Below the pieces are notes generated by a model. That model searched no databases, was not told where the DNA came from, and worked only from the letters and a program-made list of their open reading frames with translations. Shown piece after piece: positions 32,934-40,114 of a DNA stretch of 40,114 bases (position 1 is its first letter; every line of letters begins with the position of its first letter). The position numbers and the translations under genes are program-made. Source of the stretch: Alphaproteobacteria bacterium (GTDB taxonomy: Bacteria > Pseudomonadota > Alphaproteobacteria > Rhizobiales > Aestuariivirgaceae); assembly GCA_024279095.1 (NCBI GenBank), contig JAJRRY010000035.1:1-40114 (forward strand), in the 5' to 3' direction.

Positions 32934-32984
32934 GCGGATGAGCGGTCGGTGGCCTTTGCAGGCCGGACCGCGAGAAAGAATGCG

Positions 32985-33019
32985 AAAAGGGGCTCCGCCA
33001 TGGTGACGGAGCCCTTTTT
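32985..33019. terminator. Bidirectional terminator between the DUF1150 gene and secB
   Basis: GGGCTCCG and CGGAGCCC pair around a nine-base loop, with AAAA before the stem and TTTTT after it, so it works on both strands for these convergent genes. Confidence 0.8.
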
Positions 33020-33043
33020 CATTGTCGGATGAATGGCCGGATG

Positions 33044-33556
33044 TCAGCTGCCGGCCTGCTGGTCGCCTTCCTGCGGCTGCTGGGCCTGTGCGGCGCGCTG
33101 GGCGTACATGGCAGCGAAGTCGATGGGATCGAGTAACAGGGGCGGGAAGCCGCCATCCCGCGTGGCGTCCGCCAGAATGCGGCGGGCGAACGGGAACAGC
33201 ATCCGCGGGCACTCCACGAGCACCACGGCACCCAAGGCGTCCTGCGGGATGTTCTGGAGACGGAAGATGCCGCAGTAGGTCATCTCCACATTGAACACCA
33301 CCTTGTCTTCGTGTTCGGCCTTGGCCTCGATCTCGAGGGAGACCTCGAAGTCGTTCTCGCCAAGCTGGTTGGCGTTGACGTTGACGCCGATGTTGATCTG
33401 CGGCTGGCCCTGCAGGGCGAGGGAATTCGGCGCATTGGGATTCTCGAACGAGAGATCCTTCAGATACTGTCCGAGGATGCCCATCTGCGGGGCGGTCTGT
33501 TCTTCCGTGGTGGCGGCGCCGCCGTTGCCCTTGGCGGCATCGTTGCTGTCAGCCAT
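33044..33556 (-). CDS. secB: Protein-export chaperone SecB
   Basis: 170 residues, tetrameric cytosolic chaperone delivering preproteins to SecA. Family motifs: [70 protein letters not shown] and [15 protein letters not shown]. The C-terminal tail is Gln rich. The track start at 33838 runs into fxsA; ATG 33556 has AGGA upstream and gives the normal length. SecB next to fxsA and a Tim44-domain gene is typical of alphaproteobacteria. Confidence 0.96.
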   Translation of the reverse strand: MADSNDAAKGNGGAATTEEQTAPQMGILGQYLKDLSFENPNAPNSLALQGQPQINIGVNVNANQLGENDFEVSLEIEAKAEHEDKVVFNVEMTYCGIFRLQNIPQDALGAVVLVECPRMLFPFARRILADATRDGGFPPLLLDPIDFAAMYAQRAAQAQQPQEGDQQAGS

Positions 33557-33701
33557 GGTCCTGTTCCGTCCTTCCGTATGTCGATGAATGAATGGTATGC
33601 CCGGATGCACGCGCCGGACATGCGCTCTGCACGCCCCGCACGCCTCGCGAACCCTGCCGATGTGGCTAACACGCCGTGCTTCCGCACGCAAGCGGCTGGG
33701 A

Positions 33702-34178
33702 CTACTTGTCCTTCCATGGCGAATCCCGATGCTCCAGCCTTTCGGGATCCTCCACGACCTCCACCACCTCCGCCTCGATGACCGTTCCGCCCGGTGTTTC
33801 GCGCACGCGCACCTCGGCCTTTTCCGCGAGCCGTGCAAGAATCAGGGTGGCCAGCAGCCGGCGCAATGGTGGCACCAGCAGCAGGAACCCCGCCGCATCG
33901 GTGACGAAGCCGGGAATCAGCAGCAGGATGCCGGCCAGCAGCAGCAGTGCGCCGGAGACGATTTCCAATACCGGCGGGCGCCCTGCGTCCATCGCCTGCT
34001 TCAGCTCCTCCAGGGCCCTGAAGCCCTGCCAGCGCACGAGAACGACGCCGAGAAAGGCGGTCAGAAAGGTGAAAGCCACCGTATTGAAGACGCCGACCGC
34101 CGCGCCGACCCGGATGAAGGTGGCGATTTCCACGGCAGGAATGCCGACGAACAGCACCAGCAGAAGCAGAAGGACCAT
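33702..34178 (-). CDS. fxsA: FxsA family membrane protein
   Basis: 158 residues with a membrane start ([20 protein letters not shown]) and three further hydrophobic segments. The FxsA signature is [22 protein letters not shown], followed by [21 protein letters not shown] and PPLRRLL. In E. coli FxsA affects exclusion of phage T7 by F plasmids; the cellular role is unclear. The C-terminus is soluble and acidic. It ends in TAG. It is divergent from the Tim44-domain gene. Confidence 0.9.
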   Translation of the reverse strand: MVLLLLLVLFVGIPAVEIATFIRVGAAVGVFNTVAFTFLTAFLGVVLVRWQGFRALEELKQAMDAGRPPVLEIVSGALLLLAGILLLIPGFVTDAAGFLLLVPPLRRLLATLILARLAEKAEVRVRETPGGTVIEAEVVEVVEDPERLEHRDSPWKDK

Positions 34179-34399
34179 GAAACTTTCTCCACGAAACGCC
34201 CCGCCGTGTTGCGCAAAGGCACGCCATGGGGCAGAAAACGCCGACAGATGCCGTCAGGCCATTGTTTGCGCCGGAGCCGGGGCTATATACTGTTGGAAGC
34301 CAATATAGGCGCTCGCGGCGCCGATTTCACGCTCCGGGCCGAATTTTCGCGGATTCCGGAGCCCGGACAGCTTCAGGGAACAGGGCCGGAAGGACGTTC

Positions 34400-35122
34400 A
34401 TGAACCAGGTTTTCGATCCGCTCAATCTTCTGCTCCTCGCCATTGCGGTCGTGGTCTTTTTCAAGCTGCGCTCCGTACTGGGCACGCGCACCGGGCATGA
34501 AAAGACCATCGACTTTCCGCCGGTGGAGAAGAAGCCGGCCTCCGCCAATGGCGCCGACGACCGCGTGATTTCCTTTCCCGGCACGGGGGAGGAACCGCCG
34601 CACGGACTGCCGCCGGAGGACGAGCCGCCCGTCTGGGAGGGTGTGGCCGAGGAAGGCTCTCCGCTGGCCCGCACTCTCGAACGCATGAAGGAGCTGGACC
34701 CGTCCTTCTCCGTGAAGCACTTCCTAGACGGGGCCGGAGCCGCTTACGAGATGATCGTCACCGCCTTTGCCGAAGGCGACAAGAAGACCCTGAAGCCTCT
34801 GCTCTCGAAGGAAGTCTACCAGGGGTTCGTGCAGGCCATCGACGAGCGCCGGCAGAAGGGCGAGACGCTGGAGCTGGAATTCGTGGGGCTGGACGAGGCG
34901 AAGGTCATCGATGCCGAAGTGCGGGATGGCACAGGCGCCCTGACCGTGAGGTTCGTTTCCGAGGTCATCACCGCCCTGAAGGATGCCGAAGGCAACGTCA
35001 TCGACGGTGATCCGAACCGCCTGACCACGGTCACCGACATCTGGACCTTCGAGCGCGACATGACCTCGCGCGATCCCAACTGGAAGCTGGTGGCCACCGA
35101 AGCCGCCGACGACGGGGAATAG
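34400..35122 (+). CDS. timA: Tim44/TimA-domain adaptor protein
   Basis: 240 residues. An N-terminal membrane segment (PLNLLLLAIAVVVFFKLRSVLG) is followed by a Pro/Glu-rich linker and a Tim44-like domain (FSVKHFLDGAGAAYEMIVTA, LKPLLSKEVYQGFVQAIDER, TDIWTFERDM). Alphaproteobacterial TimA is the presumed ancestor of the mitochondrial Tim44 anchor. ATG 34400 has GGAAGGA upstream; the track start at 34226 reads through the leader. The gene ends in TAG immediately after the domain's normal end, another case of TAG used as stop. Its neighbours fxsA and secB support a link to export. Confidence 0.88.
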   Translation: MNQVFDPLNLLLLAIAVVVFFKLRSVLGTRTGHEKTIDFPPVEKKPASANGADDRVISFPGTGEEPPHGLPPEDEPPVWEGVAEEGSPLARTLERMKELDPSFSVKHFLDGAGAAYEMIVTAFAEGDKKTLKPLLSKEVYQGFVQAIDERRQKGETLELEFVGLDEAKVIDAEVRDGTGALTVRFVSEVITALKDAEGNVIDGDPNRLTTVTDIWTFERDMTSRDPNWKLVATEAADDGE

Positions 35123-35175
35123 TCCCGGCTTCCCGGCCCTCGCCGTCAATCCGCAGCGGTAAGGCGCACGTGGAA

Positions 35176-35207
35176 ACGGCCGCCATCCGGTTGGAAATGG
35201 CGGCCGT
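35176..35207. terminator. Hairpin between timA and grpE
   Basis: ACGGCCGCCAT and ATGGCGGCCGT form a perfect 11-base stem with a ten-base loop between convergent genes. It lacks a T-tract. Confidence 0.5.
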
Positions 35208-35261
35208 GAAGTCACGCTTTCTTCTGCAGCGGCCGACAGCCTGCCGGGGATCAGAAGCGGC

Positions 35262-35891
35262 TCAGCCGTCCTTTTTCTCCTGTTTGGCCACGCCGACCAT
35301 GGCCGGACGCAGCACCCGGTCGTGGTGGGTGTAGCCGTCCTGCATCACGTGCACCACGGTGCCGGTCTCCGCATCGGTGTCGGTGACCTCGAACATGGCC
35401 TCGTGGAAATTGGGATCGAATTTCTCGCCCATGGGGCGGATGCGCCGGATGTTGTGCCGCTCGAAGGTGTTGAGCAGCTCCTTCAGCGTCATCTCGACGC
35501 CTTCGATCAGGTTCTTCAGGAATTCCGAGCCCTCCTCGCGCTTTTCCGGGGGCACGGCTTCCAGAGCGCGGGAAAGGTTGTCGGAGACGGAGAGCATGTC
35601 ACGGGCGAACTGGGCGGCGGCATACTTCACCGCTTCTTCCTTCTCGCGCTCCAGCCGCTTGCGCAGGTTGTCCATGTCGGCCATGGCGCGCAGCAGCTTC
35701 TCCTTCAGCTCGGCATTCTCCGCAAGCAGGGCGGCAACGTCCTCCTCACCCTCGGCGGAAGCGGTCTCGCCGCCTTCGGGAGCTTTCTCTTCCGCAGCTC
35801 CCGGGGCGGACTCCATGTCCGCGCCTCGCGCCCATCCGGACTGCGTCTTTTCTCCGGCCTGCTCGCCCGCCTTCCTGTTTTCGTCGGTCAT
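35262..35891 (-). CDS. grpE: Nucleotide exchange factor GrpE
   Basis: 209 residues, cofactor of DnaK. The acidic, disordered N-terminus is followed by the coiled coil (LLAENAELKEKLLRAMADMD, NLRKRLEREKEEAVKYA) and the beta domain with IRRIRPMGEKFDPNFHEAMF and VVHVMQDGYTHHDRVLRPAMVGV, the GrpE signature. It lies about 100 bases after hrcA on the same strand, forming a heat-shock unit. No CIRCE element was seen nearby. Confidence 0.97.
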   Translation of the reverse strand: MTDENRKAGEQAGEKTQSGWARGADMESAPGAAEEKAPEGGETASAEGEEDVAALLAENAELKEKLLRAMADMDNLRKRLEREKEEAVKYAAAQFARDMLSVSDNLSRALEAVPPEKREEGSEFLKNLIEGVEMTLKELLNTFERHNIRRIRPMGEKFDPNFHEAMFEVTDTDAETGTVVHVMQDGYTHHDRVLRPAMVGVAKQEKKDG

Positions 35892-35992
35892 CGTCTCTTG
35901 CGTCCTTCCTCGCGAATATCCCTCGTGCGCGGGGCATCATGCCCCGGATGCGTTCCATGTCGCGACAGATATCTGCACGCAGGCCTGAAAAA

Positions 35993-37054
35993 TCAAGAGA
36001 ACAGGCGGGAGATCGCCTGCGCCGTGTAGTCCACCACCGGGATGATGCGGCCATAGGGCAGGCGCGTCGGGCCGATGACGCCGAGCACGCCCACCACGTC
36101 GTGACCGGTATCGCCATAGGGCGCAACGATGACCGAAGAACCGGAGAGGGAGAACAGCCGGTTCTCGCTGCCAATGAAAATGCGCACGCCTTCGCCTTCC
36201 TCGGCCAGCGACAGCAGCTCCGTGAGGCCGCTCTTCTCCTCCAGGTCCTCGAAAAGCCGGCGCAGGCGTTCCAGGTCATCCAGCTTTTCGGCGTCGGTGA
36301 TGAGATTGGCCTGTCCACGCACGATGAGACGGCGGTCTTCCGGCGAGTTCCCGGACCACACCGCCAGTCCTGCCGCCACGACCTCGGCGGACAGGGCATC
36401 GAGCTCCCGGCGGAGGTTCTCCAGTTCCTCGCCCAGCCGGCGTCGGGTCTCGCTGAGCGTCAGGCCGCTGTAGCGCATGTTGATGTAGTTGGCGGCCTCG
36501 TTCAGGGCCGAAGTGGACATGTCGGGCGGGACCTCGATGGCCCGGTTCTCCACCGTTCCGTCCTCGCCGACGAGTATCACCAGTGCGCGCTCCGGCGACA
36601 GTCGCACGAACTCGATATGCCGCAGACGCGGATCGGTGCGCGGGGTGACAACGAGGCCGGCGCAATGGGAAAGTCCGGAAAGGATGGCCGAGGCCTGTTC
36701 CAGCGCCCGGTCCAAGCCAGCGGCCGGATCGATCTCCGCCAGGTGCGCGTCGATGCGTGCCTGCTCCTCCGGCGGCAGCACGGCATGTTCCATGACCGCG
36801 TCCACGAAGAAACGCAGGCCCTGCTGGGTCGGCATGCGACCGGCGGAGGTGTGCGGGGCGTAGATGAGGCCGAGATCCTCCAGATCCGCCATGACGTTGC
36901 GTACCGAGGCCGGAGAGAGGTTGATTCCCGGGGTGCGCGAAAGGGTCCGCGAACCGACCGGTTCGCCGGTGGCAATGTAGGTCTCCACGAGGCGGTGGAA
37001 AATTTCCCGTGCTCGCTCGCTGAGATCGGCCAGTCCCGGTTGCGCCTTCGTCAT
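35993..37054 (-). CDS. hrcA: Heat-inducible transcription repressor HrcA
   Basis: 353 residues. The N-terminal winged helix reads LSERAREIFHRLVETYIATG, VGSRTLSRTPGINLSPASVR, NVMADLEDLGLIYAPHTSAG, RMPTQQGLRFFVD, the HrcA pattern. The C-terminal part includes GLVVTPRTDPRLRHIEFV and VVGVLGVIGPTRLPYGRIIP. HrcA represses groE-type operons by binding CIRCE. The track's 663-residue version starts far upstream at 37984; ATG 37054 is the natural start and leaves a 102-base divergent promoter region before the enoyl-CoA hydratase gene. Confidence 0.96.
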   Translation of the reverse strand: MTKAQPGLADLSERAREIFHRLVETYIATGEPVGSRTLSRTPGINLSPASVRNVMADLEDLGLIYAPHTSAGRMPTQQGLRFFVDAVMEHAVLPPEEQARIDAHLAEIDPAAGLDRALEQASAILSGLSHCAGLVVTPRTDPRLRHIEFVRLSPERALVILVGEDGTVENRAIEVPPDMSTSALNEAANYINMRYSGLTLSETRRRLGEELENLRRELDALSAEVVAAGLAVWSGNSPEDRRLIVRGQANLITDAEKLDDLERLRRLFEDLEEKSGLTELLSLAEEGEGVRIFIGSENRLFSLSGSSVIVAPYGDTGHDVVGVLGVIGPTRLPYGRIIPVVDYTAQAISRLFS

Positions 37055-37156
37055 GGTATGTTCCCGTGCGTGATTGACCGCAGCCGTCCGGTGCGTCAGA
37101 CAATGTAGTGATTTATTCGGTCGAGGCAAAGGCACCAGGGGAAGGAGGGCCGGGGC

Positions 37157-37930
37157 ATGTCCCACGAACACATCAGGGTGGAACGCGAGGGAGAGGTCGG
37201 TATCGTCAGGCTGCACCGGCCGAAGGCGCTCAACGCCTTGTGCGATGCACTGATCACGGAGCTGAACGCGGCGCTGCGGGCATTCGAGGAGAACGCCTCC
37301 ATCGGCTGCACCATCATCACGGGATCGGAGAAGGCCTTTGCCGCCGGAGCGGACATCGCCGAAATGCAGGATCGCACGTGGCCGGCCATCTGGCAGGAGG
37401 ACTTCCTGGCGGATTGGGACAGGGTGGCAGACGTGCGCAAGCCGTTGGTGGCTGCGGTCTCCGGCTATGCCCTGGGCGGCGGTTGCGAGCTGGCCATGAT
37501 GTGCGACATCATCATTGCGGCGGAAAACGCCCGTTTCGGCCAACCGGAAATCCGCCTCGGCATCATCCCCGGAGCTGGCGGCACGCAGCGGCTGATCCGC
37601 GCCGTCGGCAAGGCAAAGGCCATGGACCTGATCCTGACCGGCCGCATGATGGATGCCCATGAGGCAGAAGCCTGCGGCCTGGTGGCGCGGGTGGTGCCGG
37701 TGGAGCAGCTGATGGAGGAGGCGCTGAGTACCGCGCGGGAGATCGCCGGGCATTCGCGAACCGCCGTTCTGGCTGCCAAGGAGGCGGTGCTGCGTGCCTT
37801 CGAGACGCCTTTGCAGGAGGGATTGCGTTTCGAGCGGAGGCTGTTCCACGCACTCTTTGCCACGCCCGACCGGAAGGAGGGCATGGAAGCATTTCTGGAG
37901 AAGCGCCCGCCACGCTGGTCGGGACGGTGA
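37157..37930 (+). CDS. Enoyl-CoA hydratase/isomerase family protein
   Basis: 257 residues, crotonase fold, predicted to hydrate trans-2-enoyl-CoA in beta-oxidation. Crotonase motifs: GIVRLHRPKALNAL, EKAFAAGADIAEM (the oxyanion-hole region), and both catalytic Glu positions in GYALGGGCELAMMCDIIIAA and FGQPEIRLGIIPGAGGTQRL. Both Glu are present, favouring a hydratase. It is divergent from hrcA and precedes rpsT; this echA-rpsT order is common near the replication origin in alphaproteobacteria, though no dnaA follows here. Confidence 0.9.
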   Translation: MSHEHIRVEREGEVGIVRLHRPKALNALCDALITELNAALRAFEENASIGCTIITGSEKAFAAGADIAEMQDRTWPAIWQEDFLADWDRVADVRKPLVAAVSGYALGGGCELAMMCDIIIAAENARFGQPEIRLGIIPGAGGTQRLIRAVGKAKAMDLILTGRMMDAHEAEACGLVARVVPVEQLMEEALSTAREIAGHSRTAVLAAKEAVLRAFETPLQEGLRFERRLFHALFATPDRKEGMEAFLEKRPPRWSGR

Positions 37931-37946
37931 CGGTGAAGGAAGCCGG

Positions 37947-37975
37947 TTGACGGGGTGCATCCCTGCCGGTATAAG
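37947..37975 (+). promoter_or_regulatory. sigma-70 promoter for rpsT
   Basis: TTGACG (37947-37952), a 17-base spacer, then TATAAG (37970-37975): close to consensus at both hexamers with ideal spacing, the best promoter match in the window. Transcription would start near 37982, giving a leader of about 97 bases before rpsT. Confidence 0.75.
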
Positions 37976-38033
37976 CCCCGGCACGGAACAGTCGCGGGAC
38001 GTGCCGATGGTCGGCGCGCGCCCGCCATTTTGA

Positions 38034-38055
38034 CGTGACGGCCCGGGCCGTCACG
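38034..38055. promoter_or_regulatory. 22-base perfect palindrome in the rpsT leader
   Basis: CGTGACGGCCCGGGCCGTCACG is a perfect 22-base palindrome 24 bases upstream of the rpsT start, inside the predicted leader RNA. As RNA it would form a tight hairpin; as DNA it could bind a dimer. It may serve S20 autoregulation, which is known in E. coli, but the mechanism here is inferred. Confidence 0.5.
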
Positions 38056-38079
38056 GCGCAAATGGACAGGTAACGCAAG

Positions 38080-38361
38080 ATGCCCAATACACGCACAGCC
38101 AAGAAAGCCATGCGCCAGACGGCGCGCCGCACCCTGATCAACAAGGCCCGCAAGTCCCGCGTGCGCACCTTCATCCGCAAGGTGGAGAAGGCGATCGCCG
38201 ATGGTGATGCCGCCGCCGCGAAGGAGATGCTGCGCGTCGCCCAGCCGGAGATCATGCGTGGGGCCCAGAAGGGTGTGCTGCACAGGAATGCCGCGGCGCG
38301 CAAGATTTCCCGCCTCAGCAAGCGTATCAAGGCGCTGGAGACGGCTGCGCAGACCTCCTGA
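38080..38361 (+). CDS. rpsT: 30S ribosomal protein S20
   Basis: 93 residues, very basic three-helix protein binding 16S r[43 protein letters not shown] and [22 protein letters not shown] are clear S20 signatures. It has a strong promoter and is followed by an intrinsic terminator, so it is monocistronic. Confidence 0.98.
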   Translation: MPNTRTAKKAMRQTARRTLINKARKSRVRTFIRKVEKAIADGDAAAAKEMLRVAQPEIMRGAQKGVLHRNAAARKISRLSKRIKALETAAQTS

Positions 38362-38399
38362 GCCTGCAAGCCGGACAGTACAGTTTTTGCAAATGAACG

Positions 38400-38433
38400 A
38401 GGGCCGCACCTGCCAACGTGGAGCGGCCCTTTT
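38400..38433 (+). terminator. Terminator after rpsT
   Basis: AGGGCCGC and GCGGCCCT pair across a 15-base loop and run into TTTT, 39 bases past the rpsT stop and before the convergent hydrolase gene. Confidence 0.7.
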
Positions 38434-38457
38434 CTCGTGCAGGTGCTGCAGAACCGG

Positions 38458-39258
38458 TCAGGCGTTCTGATCGGCCCGTGCGCACAGGGCCAGCACCACC
38501 TCGTGCAGCAGTCGGAGATCGCGCGGCGAGGAGAGCCGGTGGTCGGCGCCTCGGATCAGGGTGAAGGTGACGTCCTCGCCACGCAGGGCGCGGTAGACCT
38601 TCAGGCCGTGTTCCCAAGGCACGTCGCGGTCGGCTTCTCCCTGCAGGACGCGGACAGGAAAGGGCACGTCCAGTCCTTCCTCCAGCATCAGGTGCCGGCG
38701 GCCCTCTTCGATCAGATCGCGGGTGATGAGATAGGGTTCGTCGCCGTAGTCGCTGGGGACGTGCACATGCCCTTCCGCCTCCAGCGTCCGGCGCATGTCC
38801 TCCGGGAACTTGTCCCACATGAGATCCTTCGTCATGTCCGTGGCCGGAGCCAGCAGCACCATGCCGCGAATGCGCGCGGCCTCTTCCGCAGCGTTTCGCA
38901 TCAGACGACGGGCCAGCAGCATGGCGATCCAGCCGCCCATGGAGGAACCTACGAGAATGCGCGGTCCGCGGGCAACCTGGCGGAAAACGGTCTCCGCCTC
39001 GTCGAGCCAGCGGCCGATGGTGCCGTGGGAGAAGGCACCGGAGGAGGCGCCATGGCCGGAATAGTCGAAGCGCACCGAAGATCGCCCGGTCATCGCCGCC
39101 ACCTGGCCGAGGGAGGTGGCCTTGGAGCCCTCCATGTCGGACATGAAGCCGCCGAGCCAGAACAGGCCGCAGGGGGCGTCGTCGGCCGGCGCGGTGCCAT
39201 CATTGATCCATGCGATGGCATCGCCGGCGGGGCTGGTCAGGGTGGAAATTTCAGTCAT
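38458..39258 (-). CDS. Alpha/beta hydrolase (serine esterase)
   Basis: 266 residues. The nucleophile elbow is LVGSSMGGWIAML (Ser in G-S-S-M-G). The catalytic Asp is probably in VLQGEADRDVPWEHG and the His in IRGADHRLSSPRDL. The oxyanion region is FWLGGFMSDMEGSKA, followed by RFDYSGHGASSGAF. The layout resembles the ABHD10-type esterase/acyl-protein thioesterase group common in alphaproteobacteria. The substrate cannot be told. No signal peptide, so cytoplasmic. It is divergent from infC. Confidence 0.88.
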   Translation of the reverse strand: MTEISTLTSPAGDAIAWINDGTAPADDAPCGLFWLGGFMSDMEGSKATSLGQVAAMTGRSSVRFDYSGHGASSGAFSHGTIGRWLDEAETVFRQVARGPRILVGSSMGGWIAMLLARRLMRNAAEEAARIRGMVLLAPATDMTKDLMWDKFPEDMRRTLEAEGHVHVPSDYGDEPYLITRDLIEEGRRHLMLEEGLDVPFPVRVLQGEADRDVPWEHGLKVYRALRGEDVTFTLIRGADHRLSSPRDLRLLHEVVLALCARADQNA

Positions 39259-39315
39259 CTGATGGTCCTTGTGGTGCAGACTGCGATTATTGTTCTGTCG
39301 TGGCGTTTATACAGC

Positions 39316-39347
39316 TTGACTTGAGCGCTTCGATCAAGATGTATATT
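39316..39347 (+). promoter_or_regulatory. Possible infC promoter
   Basis: TTGACT (39316-39321) with TATATT (39342-39347) 20 bases downstream. Both hexamers are good but the spacer is longer than usual, so this is tentative. It lies in the 159-base gap between the divergent hydrolase gene and infC. Confidence 0.35.
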
Positions 39348-39417
39348 GCATTCGTCGGCGTGATGCTTTTGCGCTGGCGATTCGATTGCACGTAGTCAGG
39401 AAAAAGGAGGCGATACC

Positions 39418-39960
39418 ATTCGCAGGCCATACAGAGGACCGGTAAAGCCCCGTGACGAGGGACCGAGAGTCAACGGCCGGATCACGGCGGCGGAAGTGCT
39501 GGTGATCGACGAGAACGGGGAGAAACGCGGCGTGCTGCCCATCCAGGATGCGCTGGCGCTGGCCGAGGAGGCCGGCCTCGATCTGGTGGAGGTGGCGCCG
39601 AATGCGAATCCGCCGGTATGCAAGATTCTCGACTACGGCAAGTACAAGTATCAGGCCCAGAAGAAGGCCGCCGAGGCGCGCAAGAAGCAGAAGACCGTCG
39701 AGGTCAAGGAAATCAAGATGCGCCCGACCATCGACACCCATGATTACGAGGTGAAGATGAAGGCGCTGAAGAAGTTTCTTTCCAAGGGCGACAAGGTCAA
39801 GGTTTCGGTGCGCTTCCGCGGCCGCGAGATGGCACATGCCAATCTGGGGCGCGAGCTTCTGGAGCGCGTCGTCGGAGAGCTTGACGCGGACGAGGTCAAG
39901 GTCGAGCTGATGCCCAAGATGGAAGGGCGTCAGATGGTCATGATCCTGGCTCCGAAATGA
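39418..39960 (+). CDS. infC: Translation initiation factor IF-3, ATT start codon
   Basis: 180 residues. IF-3 blocks premature subunit joining and proofreads start codons. The N-terminal domain reads [40 protein letters not shown], and the C-terminal domain [37 protein letters not shown]. The ORF track starts 26 codons late at 39496 (GTG). In frame upstream there is no ATG, GTG or TTG at the natural start, but an ATT at 39418 preceded by AAGGAGG with seven bases of spacing, and the first residues encoded after it are the normal IF-3 N-terminus. infC is known for its rare AUU start, used for autoregulation. Confidence 0.93.
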   Translation: MRRPYRGPVKPRDEGPRVNGRITAAEVLVIDENGEKRGVLPIQDALALAEEAGLDLVEVAPNANPPVCKILDYGKYKYQAQKKAAEARKKQKTVEVKEIKMRPTIDTHDYEVKMKALKKFLSKGDKVKVSVRFRGREMAHANLGRELLERVVGELDADEVKVELMPKMEGRQMVMILAPK

Positions 39961-39982
39961 GGATGTGCGACCGCCTTTTTGC

Positions 39983-40012
39983 TTGACTCCGTAGAGGAAA
40001 TGCGGGCATACG
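39983..40012 (+). promoter_or_regulatory. Possible promoter downstream of infC
   Basis: TTGACT (39983-39988) with CATACG (40007-40012) 18 bases on. The -35 is good, the -10 weak. It would drive genes beyond the right edge, usually rpmI-rplT after infC, but these are not in the window. Confidence 0.3.
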
Positions 40013-40027
40013 CACGCCCACGCGGAA

Positions 40028-40060
40028 GCGGACGGAAAAAAGGGATCCGTCCGCACTTTT
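40028..40060 (+). terminator. Hairpin downstream of infC
   Basis: GCGGACGGA and TCCGTCCGC pair over nine bases around an A-rich loop, followed by ACTTTT. It could terminate infC transcripts or act as an attenuator or leader element for the ribosomal protein genes expected to follow. Confidence 0.5.
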
Positions 40061-40114
40061 CCGTTGCCCAAGGCTGACAACAACGACAACAAGCGAAGTC
40101 CGCCGGGGAAACCC

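Noticed and set aside
1-40114. tRNA, rRNA, insertion sequence, prophage or defence system
   Set aside because: No T-loop-like sequence, transposase, integrase, terminal repeat, phage structural gene or known defence gene was recognised anywhere in the window.

Overview
The window comes from a GC-rich (roughly 64 % by eye), flagellated alphaproteobacterium able to fix CO2. The alphaproteobacterial assignment rests on three things. The flagellar block has rhizobial gene content and order: flgF-fliI, a DUF1217 gene, then motA-fliM-fliN-fliG-flhB. There is a SecB / FxsA / Tim44-domain (TimA) cluster, and a DUF1150 gene. The autotrophy genes are a form IA RuBisCO operon (cbbLS-cbbQ-cbbO) with a divergent cbbR. 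I cannot name the genus.

Layout. 1-9957 is flagellar. A + strand operon holds a rod-binding (FlgJ/CheL-like) protein, a FlgN-like chaperone and two membrane-anchored proteins. It converges on fliI, flgF and a DUF1217 gene on the - strand. motA-fliM-fliN-fliG-flhB then run on +. fliN and fliG, adjacent switch genes, each carry one in-frame TAG in an otherwise intact frame, and this is the most unusual thing in the window. 9921-13169 is an accessory region with a small ORF, a PilZ gene, a LuxR-type regulator, a small secreted protein, an AT-rich island and an unknown protein. 13376-16545 holds two divergent genes for exported Asp/Gly-repeat proteins. The second ends in a PepSY-like domain and is followed by an OmpR-type response regulator and a PhoQ-type kinase. 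16646-19415 is a partial Tad/Flp pilus set: two TadE/F-like proteins, a stand-alone CpaC N-terminal domain protein, and a 53-residue Flp pilin missing from the ORF track that has an exact CtrA-type site upstream.

19617-31589 is mostly central metabolism: mscL, a YcxB-like gene, cbbR, cbbLSQO, a class II aldolase fused to a Dabb domain, msrPQ and trpF. Two members of one uncharacterised protein family bracket the aldolase-msrPQ stretch; the second is coupled to trpF. 31660-40114 is housekeeping: a ParA-like ATPase, a DUF1150 protein, secB, fxsA, timA, grpE, hrcA, an enoyl-CoA hydratase, rpsT, an alpha/beta hydrolase, and infC starting at ATT.

How the parts fit. RuBisCO (CbbLS) is presumably kept active by the CbbQO chaperone pair under CbbR control, and the aldolase would serve the same cycle. 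SecB, TimA, GrpE and HrcA form a protein export and heat-shock neighbourhood. The PilZ and LuxR genes beside flhB are candidates for coupling c-di-GMP or another signal to motility. Intrinsic terminators separate most transcription units; one between cbbS and cbbQ could keep the activase genes below the level of the RuBisCO subunits. No tRNA, rRNA, CRISPR array, insertion sequence or prophage was recognised.
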